This document shows, one piece after another, positions 28,207 through 37,051 of a stretch of DNA of 48,120 nt. This DNA is from CAYSYY01 sp964576115 [NCBI: uncultured Gemmatimonadota bacterium] (GTDB taxonomy: Bacteria > Blakebacterota > Blakebacteria > Blakebacterales). The notes under the pieces are model-generated. The model worked only from the letters and a program-made list of their open reading frames with translations, was not told the DNA's origin and ran no database searches. The translations under genes were made by a program, and so were the position numbers. The stretch covers positions 4,217 through 52,336 of the forward strand of contig CAZNUA010000023.1 of NCBI GenBank assembly GCA_964576115.1, written 5' to 3'. Each line of letters opens with the position of its first letter. Position 1 is the first letter of the stretch.

Positions 28207-28243
28207 GTAGTTAACCCGGTTAACTACTAACCGGGTTAACCAT
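28207..28243. promoter_or_regulatory. Two adjacent palindromic operators (GTTAACC half-sites)
   Basis: The first site is a perfect 21-base palindrome: GTAGTTAACC, a central C, and GGTTAACTAC (28207-28227). A second dyad, TAACC-G-GGTTA with GTTAACC on its right half, is centred at 28233, 16 bases from the first centre at 28217. Read together, GTTAACCCGGTTA and TAACCGGGTTAAC also form a 13-bp inverted repeat with a five-base loop. The site is just upstream of a marR gene and downstream of a promoter, so repression by that MarR protein is the natural reading. Binding itself is inferred. Confidence 0.78.
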
Positions 28244-28304
28244 ACGGCTGTCAACGCGCAGAAATACAGGTTTTCTGCGACTGCATCAAAGAGCTGGGAT
28301 CGGC

Positions 28305-28928
28305 ATGGACTACCTCAGCCTGTTGCGTAACAGCCACATCTTCGCGGCTGCGGTGCGCGAAGTGCTGGAAGAGAAGTTCCTGGAGGAAACCACTCCCTCC
28401 CCCCTCTCCCTATCCCAGTTTCATCTGCTCAAACTGCTCTCGATCCGGAGTTCCCACCATGTCAGGGAAGTCGCCGATTTCCTGGGCATGAGCACCGCCG
28501 CGGCCTCGAAAAATATCACCAAACTCGAAGGGCTCGGCCTGCTCGAGCGCAACCGTTCCGAAGGCGACCGGCGGGCGATGGAGCTCTCGATCACACCCAA
28601 GGGGCGGCGTACGGTACTGTCGTACGAGGAACTCAAGGCAGCCCGGCTCTATCCGCTGCTGAGCGAATTCAGCGAACCAGAGATTGAAGAGTTCACCCGG
28701 CTCCTCGAACAGTTCTCGGTCCGGCTTTACGAGCTGGAACTGGAGAATGGCGGGGAACCGCAAAACGGTACCTGCCTGCGCTGCGCTGCGTACCTGGATA
28801 GTACCTGCCCGGTGGGAGATCTCCTGGGTGGGTGTCCGTATCAGAAAGTACTGCAGACCGGTCCTCCGGCCGCAAACCCCGGAAGGGCCGAAAACAGCCC
28901 GGGCCACATTGCGGACACTGTCACCTGA
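28305..28928 (+). CDS. MarR-family regulator with C-terminal four-cysteine motif
   Basis: 207 aa. A MarR winged helix is clear: LSLSQFHLLKLLSIRSSHHVREVADFLGMSTAAASKNITKLEGLGLLERNRSEGDRRAMELSITPKGR. After the dimerisation helix the protein adds a tail with Cys157, Cys160, Cys168 and Cys177 (CLRC, STCPVGDLLGGC), a CxxCx7Cx8C array able to bind an Fe-S cluster or metal. The ordinary MarR fold has no such tail. It is the first gene of the kor-hdr operon and sits behind two palindromic operators, so an autoregulated redox or iron-sulfur sensor of this operon is a reasonable inference. korD begins 16 bp later. Confidence 0.88.
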   Translation: MDYLSLLRNSHIFAAAVREVLEEKFLEETTPSPLSLSQFHLLKLLSIRSSHHVREVADFLGMSTAAASKNITKLEGLGLLERNRSEGDRRAMELSITPKGRRTVLSYEELKAARLYPLLSEFSEPEIEEFTRLLEQFSVRLYELELENGGEPQNGTCLRCAAYLDSTCPVGDLLGGCPYQKVLQTGPPAANPGRAENSPGHIADTVT

Positions 28929-28944
28929 TGACGGGAAGAGTCTG

Positions 28945-29301
28945 ATGAAGTACTGGCGTACACCTCTCGACCTCGACAAGGTCACCATTCCGCACGGGGA
29001 AGTACTCATTATCGAAGACCGCTGCAAGGGGTGCGGCTTTTGTGTCGAGTACTGCCCCAAAGGGGTACTGGCCCTGTCGGAACGATTCAATAAGAAGGGA
29101 TATCACCCCCCGGAGGTCATCAAGACGGGTGAGTGCGTCAACTGCAACCTCTGCGAGATGATCTGCCCCGATTTCGCGATCTTCAGCCAGGCGCTGCCCG
29201 ATCAGGTGGTTGCCGAGTTGCAGGACCAGATCGACGCCAGGGGGGGCGGAGAAAAGACCGAGGCAACGGCGGAGGAGAAGGAGGATACCAGTGAAAGCTG
29301 A
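28945..29301 (+). CDS. korD: 2-oxoacid:ferredoxin oxidoreductase delta subunit (2[4Fe-4S])
   Basis: 118 aa from ATG 28945 (GGGAAGAG upstream). The ferredoxin-like subunit carries electrons from the catalytic subunits. Both cluster motifs are complete: CKGCGFCVEYCPKG and CVNCNLCEMICPDF. The N-terminus YWRTPLDLDKVTIPHGEVLIIED is typical of this delta type. An acidic C-terminal tail (GEKTEATAEEKEDTSES) is unusual and probably disordered. It overlaps korA by 11 bases. A related free ferredoxin is encoded at 23067-23300. Confidence 0.92.
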   Translation: MKYWRTPLDLDKVTIPHGEVLIIEDRCKGCGFCVEYCPKGVLALSERFNKKGYHPPEVIKTGECVNCNLCEMICPDFAIFSQALPDQVVAELQDQIDARGGGEKTEATAEEKEDTSES

Positions 29302-30451
29302 TCCCAAGGGCGTCCTGACGGGAGCGCATTACCTCGACGGCGACTTTGCCGCCGGCGAGGGAGCGATGGCGGCCGGCTGCCGTTTCGTGGCCGGATATCC
29401 CATCACTCCCTCGACCGAGGTGGTCGAGAGGATCTCGCGCCGCTTTCCCTTCATGGGCGGCACCTTCATCCAGATGGAAGACGAGCTGGGAAGCATGGCT
29501 GCCGTTGTCGGGGCTTCGTGGACCGGCACCAAATCGATGACGGTCACCAGCGGCCCGGGCTTCAGCCTGATGATGGAGAACCTCGGCCTGGCGGTGATGA
29601 TGGAAACCCCCTGCGTGCTGGTCAACGTGCAGCGGGGCGGCCCCTCGACCGGCCTGCCCACCATGACGGGGCAGTCGGACATGATGCAGGCCCGCTGGGG
29701 CTCGCACGGCGACTACGAGCTGATCGCCATGAGTCCCAAATCACCCCAGGAGGCGTTCGATATCATGATCGACGCCTTCAATATAAGCGAGGTCTACCGG
29801 GTCCCGGTCCTGGTCATGATGGATGAATGCGTGGGACACATGACCGAAAAAGTCATCATCCCGCCGGCCGAGGAGATTGAACTCATACCGCGCAAGCTCA
29901 CCGAGAAGAAACCCGGGGAATACTGGCCTTATGAGGTCAGCAACGGCAGTCTGGTACCCGAATTCGCCCGGGTCGGCGACGGGTATCGCTTTCACTCCAC
30001 CGGACTGACCCACGACTACCGCGGTTACCCCATCATGAGCGCGGAGTGCCAGTGGGAGTGCGTGAGCCGGCTGGTCGACAAGATCAAGAAGAACGCCGAC
30101 GACATCGTCAAGTTCGAGGAAGAGGAGACCGACGGCGCCGACGTGGTGGTGCTCTCCTACGGCATCACTTCGCGGGTGGCCCGGATGGGCATCGATATGG
30201 CGCGCAAGAAGGGCATCAAGGTCGGCGTGATCAGGCTGATCGTGGTCTGGCCCTTCCCCGAAAAACGGATTCGCGAACTGGCCCCGAAGATCAAGGGCTT
30301 CGTGGTCCCCGAAATCAATCTCGGTCAGGTATCGCTCGAGGTCGAGCGCTGCGTGGCGGGTAAATGCACGACCACCCTTGTACCCCACCCCGGCGGCGGC
30401 GTGCACGATCCCGAGGCAATCTTCGAAGCAATCGTGGGAGCGGCGAAATGA
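29291..30451 (+). CDS. korA: 2-oxoacid:acceptor oxidoreductase alpha subunit
   Basis: 386 aa, starting at GTG 29291 after AAGGAGG, within the end of korD. Part of the thiamine-diphosphate enzyme that oxidises a 2-oxoacid with CoA to an acyl-CoA, CO2 and reduced ferredoxin, or runs in reverse. The pyrimidine-binding domain is visible: EGAMAAGCRFVAGYPITPSTEVVE, then QMEDELGSMAAVVGASWTG and TVTSGPGFSLMMENLG, and NVQRGGPSTGLPT. The C-terminal domain (VVVLSYGITSRVARMGID, LIVVWPFPE) is also present. The split alpha/beta/gamma/delta layout is that of KorABCD; the exact 2-oxoacid, such as 2-oxoglutarate, is not shown by sequence. Confidence 0.93.
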   Translation: MKADPKGVLTGAHYLDGDFAAGEGAMAAGCRFVAGYPITPSTEVVERISRRFPFMGGTFIQMEDELGSMAAVVGASWTGTKSMTVTSGPGFSLMMENLGLAVMMETPCVLVNVQRGGPSTGLPTMTGQSDMMQARWGSHGDYELIAMSPKSPQEAFDIMIDAFNISEVYRVPVLVMMDECVGHMTEKVIIPPAEEIELIPRKLTEKKPGEYWPYEVSNGSLVPEFARVGDGYRFHSTGLTHDYRGYPIMSAECQWECVSRLVDKIKKNADDIVKFEEEETDGADVVVLSYGITSRVARMGIDMARKKGIKVGVIRLIVVWPFPEKRIRELAPKIKGFVVPEINLGQVSLEVERCVAGKCTTTLVPHPGGGVHDPEAIFEAIVGAAK

Positions 30452-31356
30452 GCGCACAGGCAACGACAGAGACCAAGCGGGAGGTCCGTCCCGAGGATCA
30501 CCCGATCGCACCCTTCATCCGCATGGACCGGATGCCGCACATCTGGTGTCCCACCTGCGGGATCGGGACGGTCGTCAAATGCTACGCGGCGGCCCTGGAA
30601 AAGCTCGAACTCGACTACTCCAAGGTGGTAGTGGTTTCGGGAATCGGCTGTACCGGCCGAGTGGCGGGCTACATGAACTTCGATGCCTTCCATACCACCC
30701 ATGGTCGGGCGATTCCCTTCGCCACGGGGCTGAAGATGGCCCGTCCCGAACTGAACATCACGGTTTTCAGCGGCGACGGCGACCTGTCGGGCATCGGGGG
30801 CAACCACTTCATCCACTCCGCCCGGCGGCACATGGACCTGCTGGTCATCCTGGTCAACAACTTCATCTATGCCATGACCGGCGGCCAGAACGCACCCACC
30901 ACACCGATCGGCGCCAACTCCTCGACCATGCCCCACGGCAACTTCGACACCCCCTTCAACCTGCCCCATCTGGCGGCCAGCTGCGGCGCCAGCTACGTGG
31001 CCCGGTGGACCTCCCTGCACATCCGCCGGATGACCAACACCTTCGAGGAGGCGCTGCAGCGCAAGGGGTTCCGCTTCGTCGAGGTGGTCGCCCCCTGCTC
31101 CACCCTCTACGCCCGGCGGAACAAGCTGGGCACGGGGCTGAACCTGATGCAGTTCTATCACGACAATTCCGAGATCAGGCACGGTGAAGACACGCGCAAT
31201 CTCGATATCGGTTATCAGGAGAAGATCATCTGCGGCAAGTTCGTCGATGACACCGAGCAGACCACCTTCATCGAGAATATGCACGCCCACTATGAAAAAC
31301 GCCTGGGCGAGGACTACGTCCCCATGGGCCCGGAGGGAGGCATGCTCCATGAGTAG
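30448..31356 (+). CDS. korB: 2-oxoacid:acceptor oxidoreductase beta subunit (ThDP-binding)
   Basis: 302 aa; ATG at 30448 overlaps the korA stop as ATGA. It holds the thiamine-diphosphate site: GDGDLSGIGGNHFIHSARRHMDL..LVNNFIYAMTGGQ, with the GDG start of the binding motif. A CPTCGIG motif near residue 35 and GIGCTGR supply the cysteines of the proximal cluster found in this subunit. HGRAIPFATGLKMARPEL is also typical. It acts with KorA and KorC. It ends by overlapping korC by eight bases. Confidence 0.94.
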   Translation: MSAQATTETKREVRPEDHPIAPFIRMDRMPHIWCPTCGIGTVVKCYAAALEKLELDYSKVVVVSGIGCTGRVAGYMNFDAFHTTHGRAIPFATGLKMARPELNITVFSGDGDLSGIGGNHFIHSARRHMDLLVILVNNFIYAMTGGQNAPTTPIGANSSTMPHGNFDTPFNLPHLAASCGASYVARWTSLHIRRMTNTFEEALQRKGFRFVEVVAPCSTLYARRNKLGTGLNLMQFYHDNSEIRHGEDTRNLDIGYQEKIICGKFVDDTEQTTFIENMHAHYEKRLGEDYVPMGPEGGMLHE

Positions 31357-31981
31357 GAAAGAGATCCGCATCACCGGCTTCGGCGGTCAGGGAGTGGTGC
31401 TCTGCGGCCACATCATCGGTCACGCCTACTCGATCGACGCCGGGAACGAAGCCACCATGATTCAGAGTTTCGGCCCCGAGGCCCGCGGCTCGGCCTGTTC
31501 GACCTCGCTCGTGCTCGACGAGCAGGAGGTCCTCTATCCCTATCTCAAGGGGCTCGACATCCTGGTGGCGATGTCGCAGGACGGCTACGACAAGTACGTT
31601 GAGGACCTGGCTCCGGACGGCACCCAGATCTACGAGTCCGATCTGGTCGAACCCGTGGTCACGAAGGACCAGAAAGCCTTCGGTATCCACTCCACCCGTA
31701 TCGCCGAGGAGATCGGCCGGGTCATCGTGCAGAACATCGTCATGCTCGGTTTCTTCGCGGCGGTGACCCGAATGGTCTCGAAAGACGAGTGGATCTCGGC
31801 CGTCACCGATTCGGTGCCGGCCGGGACCGAAGAACTCAACCTGAAAGCCTTCCACGCCGGCTGGGACTGGTACGAAGAAAAGTACGGCGACGGGAAGGGG
31901 AGCGAACCTGAGGCCGCCGCCGACCAGGGCGGTGAGGCCGAAAAAGAAGCGAGCCCCGAGGAAACGGTCGCGGCCGAGTAG
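31349..31981 (+). CDS. korC: 2-oxoacid:acceptor oxidoreductase gamma subunit
   Basis: 210 aa from ATG 31349. The family motif RITGFGGQGVVLCGHIIG binds the CoA-side nucleotide in this fold, and IQSFGPEARGSACSTSLVL follows. The C-terminal tail (GKGSEPEAAADQGGEAEKEASPEET) is acidic and low in complexity, like that of KorD, and may be a lineage trait. The hdrA gene begins 55 bp later on the same strand. Confidence 0.93.
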   Translation: MSRKEIRITGFGGQGVVLCGHIIGHAYSIDAGNEATMIQSFGPEARGSACSTSLVLDEQEVLYPYLKGLDILVAMSQDGYDKYVEDLAPDGTQIYESDLVEPVVTKDQKAFGIHSTRIAEEIGRVIVQNIVMLGFFAAVTRMVSKDEWISAVTDSVPAGTEELNLKAFHAGWDWYEEKYGDGKGSEPEAAADQGGEAEKEASPEETVAAE

Positions 31982-32036
31982 CCGGGAACGTTGCCTTACT
32001 GGAGGAACCCCACTCTGAGCAGTGAGGAGAGTGAGG

Positions 32037-35000
32037 ATGAGCGCAGAAGTCGCTGCGGCTGAGGAAGCTGAGGCGAGAGTCAGCCGGCGCGCAGTCGTGA
32101 TCGGAGGCGGCATTGCAGGCATGCAGGCCGCCCTCGACCTGGCCAACGCCCGGATACCCGTCACGCTGGTGGAAGCGTCGCCGTCGCTGGGGGGCCGGAT
32201 GGCCCAGCTCGACAAGACCTTCCCCACGATGGACTGCTCCATATGAATCCTCGGCCCTCTGGCCATGGATGTCGGTCGACATCCACTCATCGAGGTCGTC
32301 ACCAACGCCGAGGTCGTCGGCTGCGAGGGTGAACCGGGAGACTTCCGGATCACCGTCCATCAGCACCCGCGCTTCGTGAAGGAAGACGTCTGTGTGGCCT
32401 GCGGGCTCTGTGTCGAGACCTGCCCCCAGGTGGGCGGCAACGAGTTCGACATGGGCCTGAAAGCCCGCAAGGCGATCTACCGTCCCTTTCCGCAGTCGGT
32501 CCCGGCGGCATATGTGATCGATCCCTTCGCCTGTCTGAATTTCCTGCCGCACCTGGACGAGAAGCAGAAGAAGCGGCTCGAGAAAGTGCAGGCCGCCAAG
32601 GCGAAGAAACGTCCCGACGTCGCCCTGCCCCACCTGCCCTGCGGCCACTGCCAGGAAACCTGCGAGGTAGGCGCGATCGACTTCGACATGCTCCCGCGCG
32701 AGTGGGAGGTCGAGGCCGGCTCGGTTCTGGTCGCCATCGGCTTCCAGGAATTCGACGCCCGCAAGCTCGGCCAGTACGGCTACGGCCGGTTCCCGAACGT
32801 GATCACCAGTCTCGAACTGGAGCGTATGCTCAACGCCTCGGGGGTCACCCAGGGGCACATGGTGCGACCCTCCGATCTCGGCACTCCGAAGCGAATCGTC
32901 TTCATCCAGTGCGTCGGCGCCCGCGGCGACGGCGGGCGGCCTTACTGCAGCCGCTTCTGCTGCATGAACGCGGTGAAGGATTCGATGCTCATCCGTCAGC
33001 ACGATCCCGAAGTCGAGGACATCACCATCCTCTACACCGACCTGCGCGCCTTCGGGAAAGGCTTCGACGACTTCGTCAAACGCAGTGTCGAGGAACAGAG
33101 TGCGGAGTACGTGCGCGGCCGTCCCGCCAAGATCGATCTCGATCCCGACGGCAAGACCCTCGTCGTCTACGTCGAAGATACGATCGAGCACGAGCAGCGG
33201 CGGATCCCCGCCGATCTGGTCGTGCTGAGTGTGGCCGCCGCGCCCAACGACGGCGCTGTCGAGTTGGCGAAGACCCTCGAGATCGAAACCGACCAGTACG
33301 GCTTCATCACGCCCCGGGACCCGGCCGTGAGCAGTGTCGAGACCCGGCGCGACGGTGTGTACGTCTGCGGCTCGGCGATCGGGCCCCAGGTCATCCCCGA
33401 CGCCGTAGCCCAGGCTTCGGCCGCCGCGGCCCGGGCCGAACTCTTCCTGCACGGTCACCGTATCGAGGAAGTGTCCGAACCGCCCGAACCCATGGACACC
33501 TCCGGTGCGCCCCGGATCGGGGTGCTGGTGTGCAGTTGCGGAGCCAACATCGGCGGCGTGCTCGATGTCGAGGCACTTGCCGAATACGCCCGCTCCATCC
33601 CCGATGTAGTGGCCGCCGAAACCTCGATGTTCGCCTGTGCCGAGACCGGCCAGGACCAGGTTGTCGAGCTGATCAAAGAGAACGACCTCAACCGTGTGAT
33701 CGTGGCCTCCTGCACCCCGCGCACGCACGAACCGGTTTTCCGGGAGACCTGTGCCCGAATCGGTTTCAACCCCTACCTGCTCGATATGGTGAACATCCGC
33801 GACCAGTGCTCGTGGGTGCATGCCAACGAGCCCGAGCTGGCCCAGGTCAAGGCAAAAGACCTGATCCGCATGAGCGTGGCCCGTACGCGCAACCTCGAAC
33901 CGCTCTTCGAGAGCGAGGTACCGATGACCCGTACCGCCCTGGTGCTGGGCGGCGGCATCGCCGGCATCCAGGCCGCCACCGGTTTGGCCGAACAGGGCTT
34001 CGAGACCATCCTGGTCGAGAAGGAGGAGGCCCTCGGCGGGCGCCTGCGCGACCCGAACCTGCATTACCTCTACCCCACCATGCGGCCCGCCGCCGACGTG
34101 CTGAAGACGAACATCGCCCGGCTGAAAAAGAGCGGTGCCCGCATCCTGACCGGTACCGAGGTGGAGAGCATCGATGGTTTTGTCGGCAATTTCGACATCA
34201 CTCTGACCGGAGCTGTTTCCGAGGAGGTAAAGGTCGGGGCCATCATCCTGGCCTTCGGCGCCTCCCTGCACGATCCGGGCGAGGAGTTCGGGTACGACCG
34301 TCGTGAGAACGTGATCACGAGCGAAGAACTCGAGACGATCTTCTGCGAGAACGACGACCAGGTGCTGATCGGGGGCCGCAAACCCGAGAGTGCGTCCTTC
34401 ATTCTCTGTGTCGGGTCGCGCGAAGAGCACGGTTTCACGGGCTGTTCGCGCTACTGCTGTCCGACCGCCATCAAGCAGGCCCTGATCCTGAACGAACAGG
34501 GCATCAACACCACCATCTTCTACCGCGACATCAGGACCGTTTCGGCCGGAGCCGAGGAGATGTACCGCAAGGCCCGCGGCCAGGGGGTACTCTTCATCCG
34601 TATCCCCCCCGGCGAGAAACCCGAGATTCTCGGCAACGAACGGGCCGAGGGATTGCGCTGTTACGATGAGCTGCTCGGACAGAAGCTCGAGGTACCGACC
34701 GACCTGGTGATCCTGAGTGTCGGCATGCGGCCGCGCCAGCCCGAGACCGAAAAATTTCACCTCATGCTCAAGGCCAGTATCGGTCTCGACGGTTTCTTCC
34801 TGGAGCGGCATCCCGAGCTCGGCCCGGTGGAAACGGTCGTGGAAGGAGTCTTCCTGGCCGGCACCATTCAGGGCCCCAAGGACATCGTCGACTCGGTCGC
34901 CCAGGCCTCGGCCGCGGCCGCCAAAGCGGCAGTTCTGCTGTCTTTCGACAGCGTGCGCGTCGAGCCGACCGTTTCGGTCGTGGATGAGGAACGCTGCCGG

Positions 35001-35216
35001 GGCTGCGGGACCTGCGTGGATATCTGTCCCTTCTCCGCCGCCGCGCTGGTCGAGATCGACGAGGGCGCCCATGTGGCCCGGATCAACGCTTCGCTCTGCA
35101 AGGGGTGCGGTACCTGTGCCGCCTGGTGTCCGTCAGGCGCTATCGCCGCCAAACATTTCACCGACCGTCAGGTCATGTCGATGATCGATGCGGCGCTCGC
35201 GAAGGAGGCGCCATGA
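32037..35216 (+). CDS. hdrA: Selenocysteine HdrA, tandem two-module form (1059 aa)
   Basis: A flavin-containing electron-splitting subunit of heterodisulfide-reductase-type complexes. TGA at 32244-32246 is read as selenocysteine (residue 70) in PTMDCSI-U-ILGP, where other HdrA proteins have Cys. Module one: FAD motif GGGIAGMQ (residues 23-30), Sec70, ferredoxin C119/C122/C125/C129, and CGHCQETC near 202-209. Module two begins near residue 491 (VLVCSCGANIGG), has its own GGGIAGIQ, but the Cys/Sec position is lost: YLYPTMRPAAD replaces the motif. The C-terminus has two more clusters, CRGCGTCVDICP and CKGCGTCAAWCP. Start at ATG 32037 with AGGAG. Usual HdrA is about 650 aa. Without Sec decoding the gene would appear as a 69-codon piece and a long piece starting later. 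Confidence 0.88.
32244..32284 (+). promoter_or_regulatory. Candidate bacterial SECIS element of hdrA
   Basis: From the UGA (32244-32246) 27 nt lead to a loop GGUC (32274-32277) on a perfect 7-bp stem, GGATGTC (32267-32273) with GACATCC (32278-32284). Bacterial SECIS elements lie directly after the UGA within the coding sequence and show a conserved G in the apical loop; the fdhF element of E. coli, as I recall it, also has GGUC at its tip. The same loop and spacing occur in the other hdrA gene at 37661-37700. Confidence 0.8.
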
Positions 35217-35848
35217 CCGCGCAGGCGAAGAAGAAGACATCCGCGAAGAAAAAGGCGGGCAACACGAAAACCGCGGCGAAGAAAACGGCTGCAAAGAAGA
35301 AAACCGCGGCGAAGAAAACGGCTGCAAAAAAGAAAACTGCAACGAAGAAGACCGCGGCAAAAAAGACGGCTGTGAAAAAGAAGGCCGCCGCGGTCGCCGC
35401 CGAGCCGACCGCTGCCGCCCCTGACGGAAAATGGAATCCCGATATCGTGGTCTTCGCCTGCAACTGGTGCTCGTATGCCGGTGCCGACACGGCCGGGGTA
35501 TCGCGTCTGCAGCACGAACCGCACTTCCGGATGATCCGGGTCATGTGCTCGGGCCGGGTGCATCCCGGATTCGTGATGCGGGCCTTCGAGAAGGGAGCCG
35601 ATGGCGTGCTCGTCTCGGGCTGCCACATCGGCGACTGCCACTATGTCTCGGGGAATGAACGCCAGATCGAGATCTTCGAGATCACCAAGCAGCTCACCCA
35701 CCTGATCGGACTCGAACCGGGGCGGGTGCGGCTGGAGTGGGTCAGTGCCGCCGAGGGGCCCCGCTGGGCCGCTTTGATCAACGAATTCACCGACCAGATC
35801 CGCAGGCTGGGCCCGAGCCCGCTCAAGGATCAACCGACGGCACGATGA
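35213..35848 (+). CDS. mvhD: MvhD/FlpD-like [2Fe-2S] protein with histone-H1-like N-terminal tail
   Basis: 211 aa; ATG overlaps the hdrA stop as ATGA. The MvhD domain (about residues 75-200) mediates electron transfer between HdrA and a second partner: [27 protein letters not shown] and VSGCHIGDCHY hold the cluster cysteines. The first about 65 residues are repeats of KKTAAKK type (Lys and Ala rich) like histone H1 C-terminal tails. This tail is not known to me in MvhD proteins; it is encoded by imperfect DNA repeats at about 35225-35390. A longer start upstream lies within hdrA. The same MvhD domain recurs, fused, at the end of the second HdrA. Confidence 0.9.
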   Translation: MTAQAKKKTSAKKKAGNTKTAAKKTAAKKKTAAKKTAAKKKTATKKTAAKKTAVKKKAAAVAAEPTAAAPDGKWNPDIVVFACNWCSYAGADTAGVSRLQHEPHFRMIRVMCSGRVHPGFVMRAFEKGADGVLVSGCHIGDCHYVSGNERQIEIFEITKQLTHLIGLEPGRVRLEWVSAAEGPRWAALINEFTDQIRRLGPSPLKDQPTAR

Positions 35849-35864
35849 GGGAGAGTACGGCACG

Positions 35865-37013
35865 ATGGTCGACCTGACTGACGTCACGCGCAGATCGAAG
35901 GCCTGGGCCTGCTACGATTGCGGCAAGTGCACCGCCACCTGCCCTATCGCCCGTGTCGGCGGCTCGTACAGTCCGCGCCGGCACATTCTCTCCAGCAACA
36001 CCGGCAATCCCGCCTTCATCCTGGAGCAGGAAACGCTTTTCGCCTGCCTGACCTGCAGCCTGTGCGAACAGCGCTGCCCCGCCCAGGTGCATTACACCGA
36101 CCTGGTCAAGTACCTGCGCGAGATGGCCTGGGAAGAGGGAATCGAACCCGACTGCCCGCACGGCGGCACGATCCAGTCCCTGATCCGGATGATGGCTCAG
36201 GGCGGTACGCAGCAGAACCGCCTGGAATGGCTGACCGAAGACCTGAAGACCAGCCCCGACGAAGGCGAGGTCTTCTTCTGGACCGGCTGCACGATGTACT
36301 ACGACGCCATCTTTGCCGAATACGAGGGGGCCCACCCCCTCGAAGGCACCCGCGCCGCGGTCCGCCTGCTCAACGCCCTGGACGTCACTCCGGTCGTGAG
36401 CCCACAGGAGCGCTGCTGCGGCCACGATCTGCTCTGGAACGGCGACCGGGAAAACTTCGAGAAACTCGCCCGGCACAACGTCAAACTGGTTCAGGATTCC
36501 GGGGCTTCGATCCTGGTCACCTCCTGCGCTGAATGCCTGCGGACCTGGAAGCTCGATTACGAACCGTACTTCGAGGGATCGATGCCCGAGATCGTCCATA
36601 TCTCCGAGTATGTCGCCCGGCATCTGCCCGAGCTCGAACTCACAGGCAACGGCGGCCTGACCGTCACCTACCAGGATCCCTGCCGGCTCGGCCGCCAGCT
36701 GGGGATCTACGACGCCCCCCGCGAGGTCATGCAGGCCGTACCCGGCCTGGAGCTGGTCGAAATGCGGCACAACCGGACCGGTGCGACCTGCTGCGCCGGC
36801 GGGACCTGGTCGAACTGCGACATCTACGCCAAGAAGATCCAGGTAACCCGGCTGACCGAAGCGCGGGCCACCGGGGCCCAGGTCATGGTCACGGCCTGTC
36901 CGAAGTGTCAGATCCACTTCAGCTGTGCCATGAAGGATCCGATCGAGAAGGAGAACATCACCATCGAGATGCGCGACGTGGCCGAGATTCTGCTCGACGC
37001 GCTCTCGACGTAA
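35865..37013 (+). CDS. hdrD: HdrD-like Fe-S protein (HdrC and HdrB fused)
   Basis: 382 aa, AGGGAGAG before the ATG. The N-terminal third holds two 4Fe-4S motifs of HdrC type ([24 protein letters not shown]). It is followed by two CCG domains of HdrB type: TGC...[10 protein letters not shown]...SCAECLRTW and DPC...[12 protein letters not shown]...ACPKCQIHF. Each keeps the full CCG pattern, so two non-cubane clusters may form, as in heterodisulfide reductases that split disulfides. The order is that of HdrD, but a separate hdrC-hdrB pair is also present downstream, so this is a second, distinct catalytic unit. Substrate unknown. hdrA2 starts 38 bp later. Confidence 0.88.
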   Translation: MVDLTDVTRRSKAWACYDCGKCTATCPIARVGGSYSPRRHILSSNTGNPAFILEQETLFACLTCSLCEQRCPAQVHYTDLVKYLREMAWEEGIEPDCPHGGTIQSLIRMMAQGGTQQNRLEWLTEDLKTSPDEGEVFFWTGCTMYYDAIFAEYEGAHPLEGTRAAVRLLNALDVTPVVSPQERCCGHDLLWNGDRENFEKLARHNVKLVQDSGASILVTSCAECLRTWKLDYEPYFEGSMPEIVHISEYVARHLPELELTGNGGLTVTYQDPCRLGRQLGIYDAPREVMQAVPGLELVEMRHNRTGATCCAGGTWSNCDIYAKKIQVTRLTEARATGAQVMVTACPKCQIHFSCAMKDPIEKENITIEMRDVAEILLDALST

Positions 37014-37051
37014 CAAACAACAAAGACCGTTTCCGGGAAGGAAAGGGACTG

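Noticed and set aside
32244-32246. UGA as a nonsense mutation or frameshift in hdrA
   Set aside because: The frame continues without shift, the same codon sits at the same motif in the second hdrA, and both have matching hairpins. Two independent errors at the homologous codon are unlikely.
31836-35072. 1078-codon minus-strand frame opposite hdrA
   Set aside because: No motif and shadow-like composition; the plus strand has all HdrA motifs on both sides of the UGA.
35225-35390. DNA repeat or CRISPR-like array
   Set aside because: The imperfect repeats are in frame within mvhD and encode a Lys/Ala tail; there are no unique spacers.
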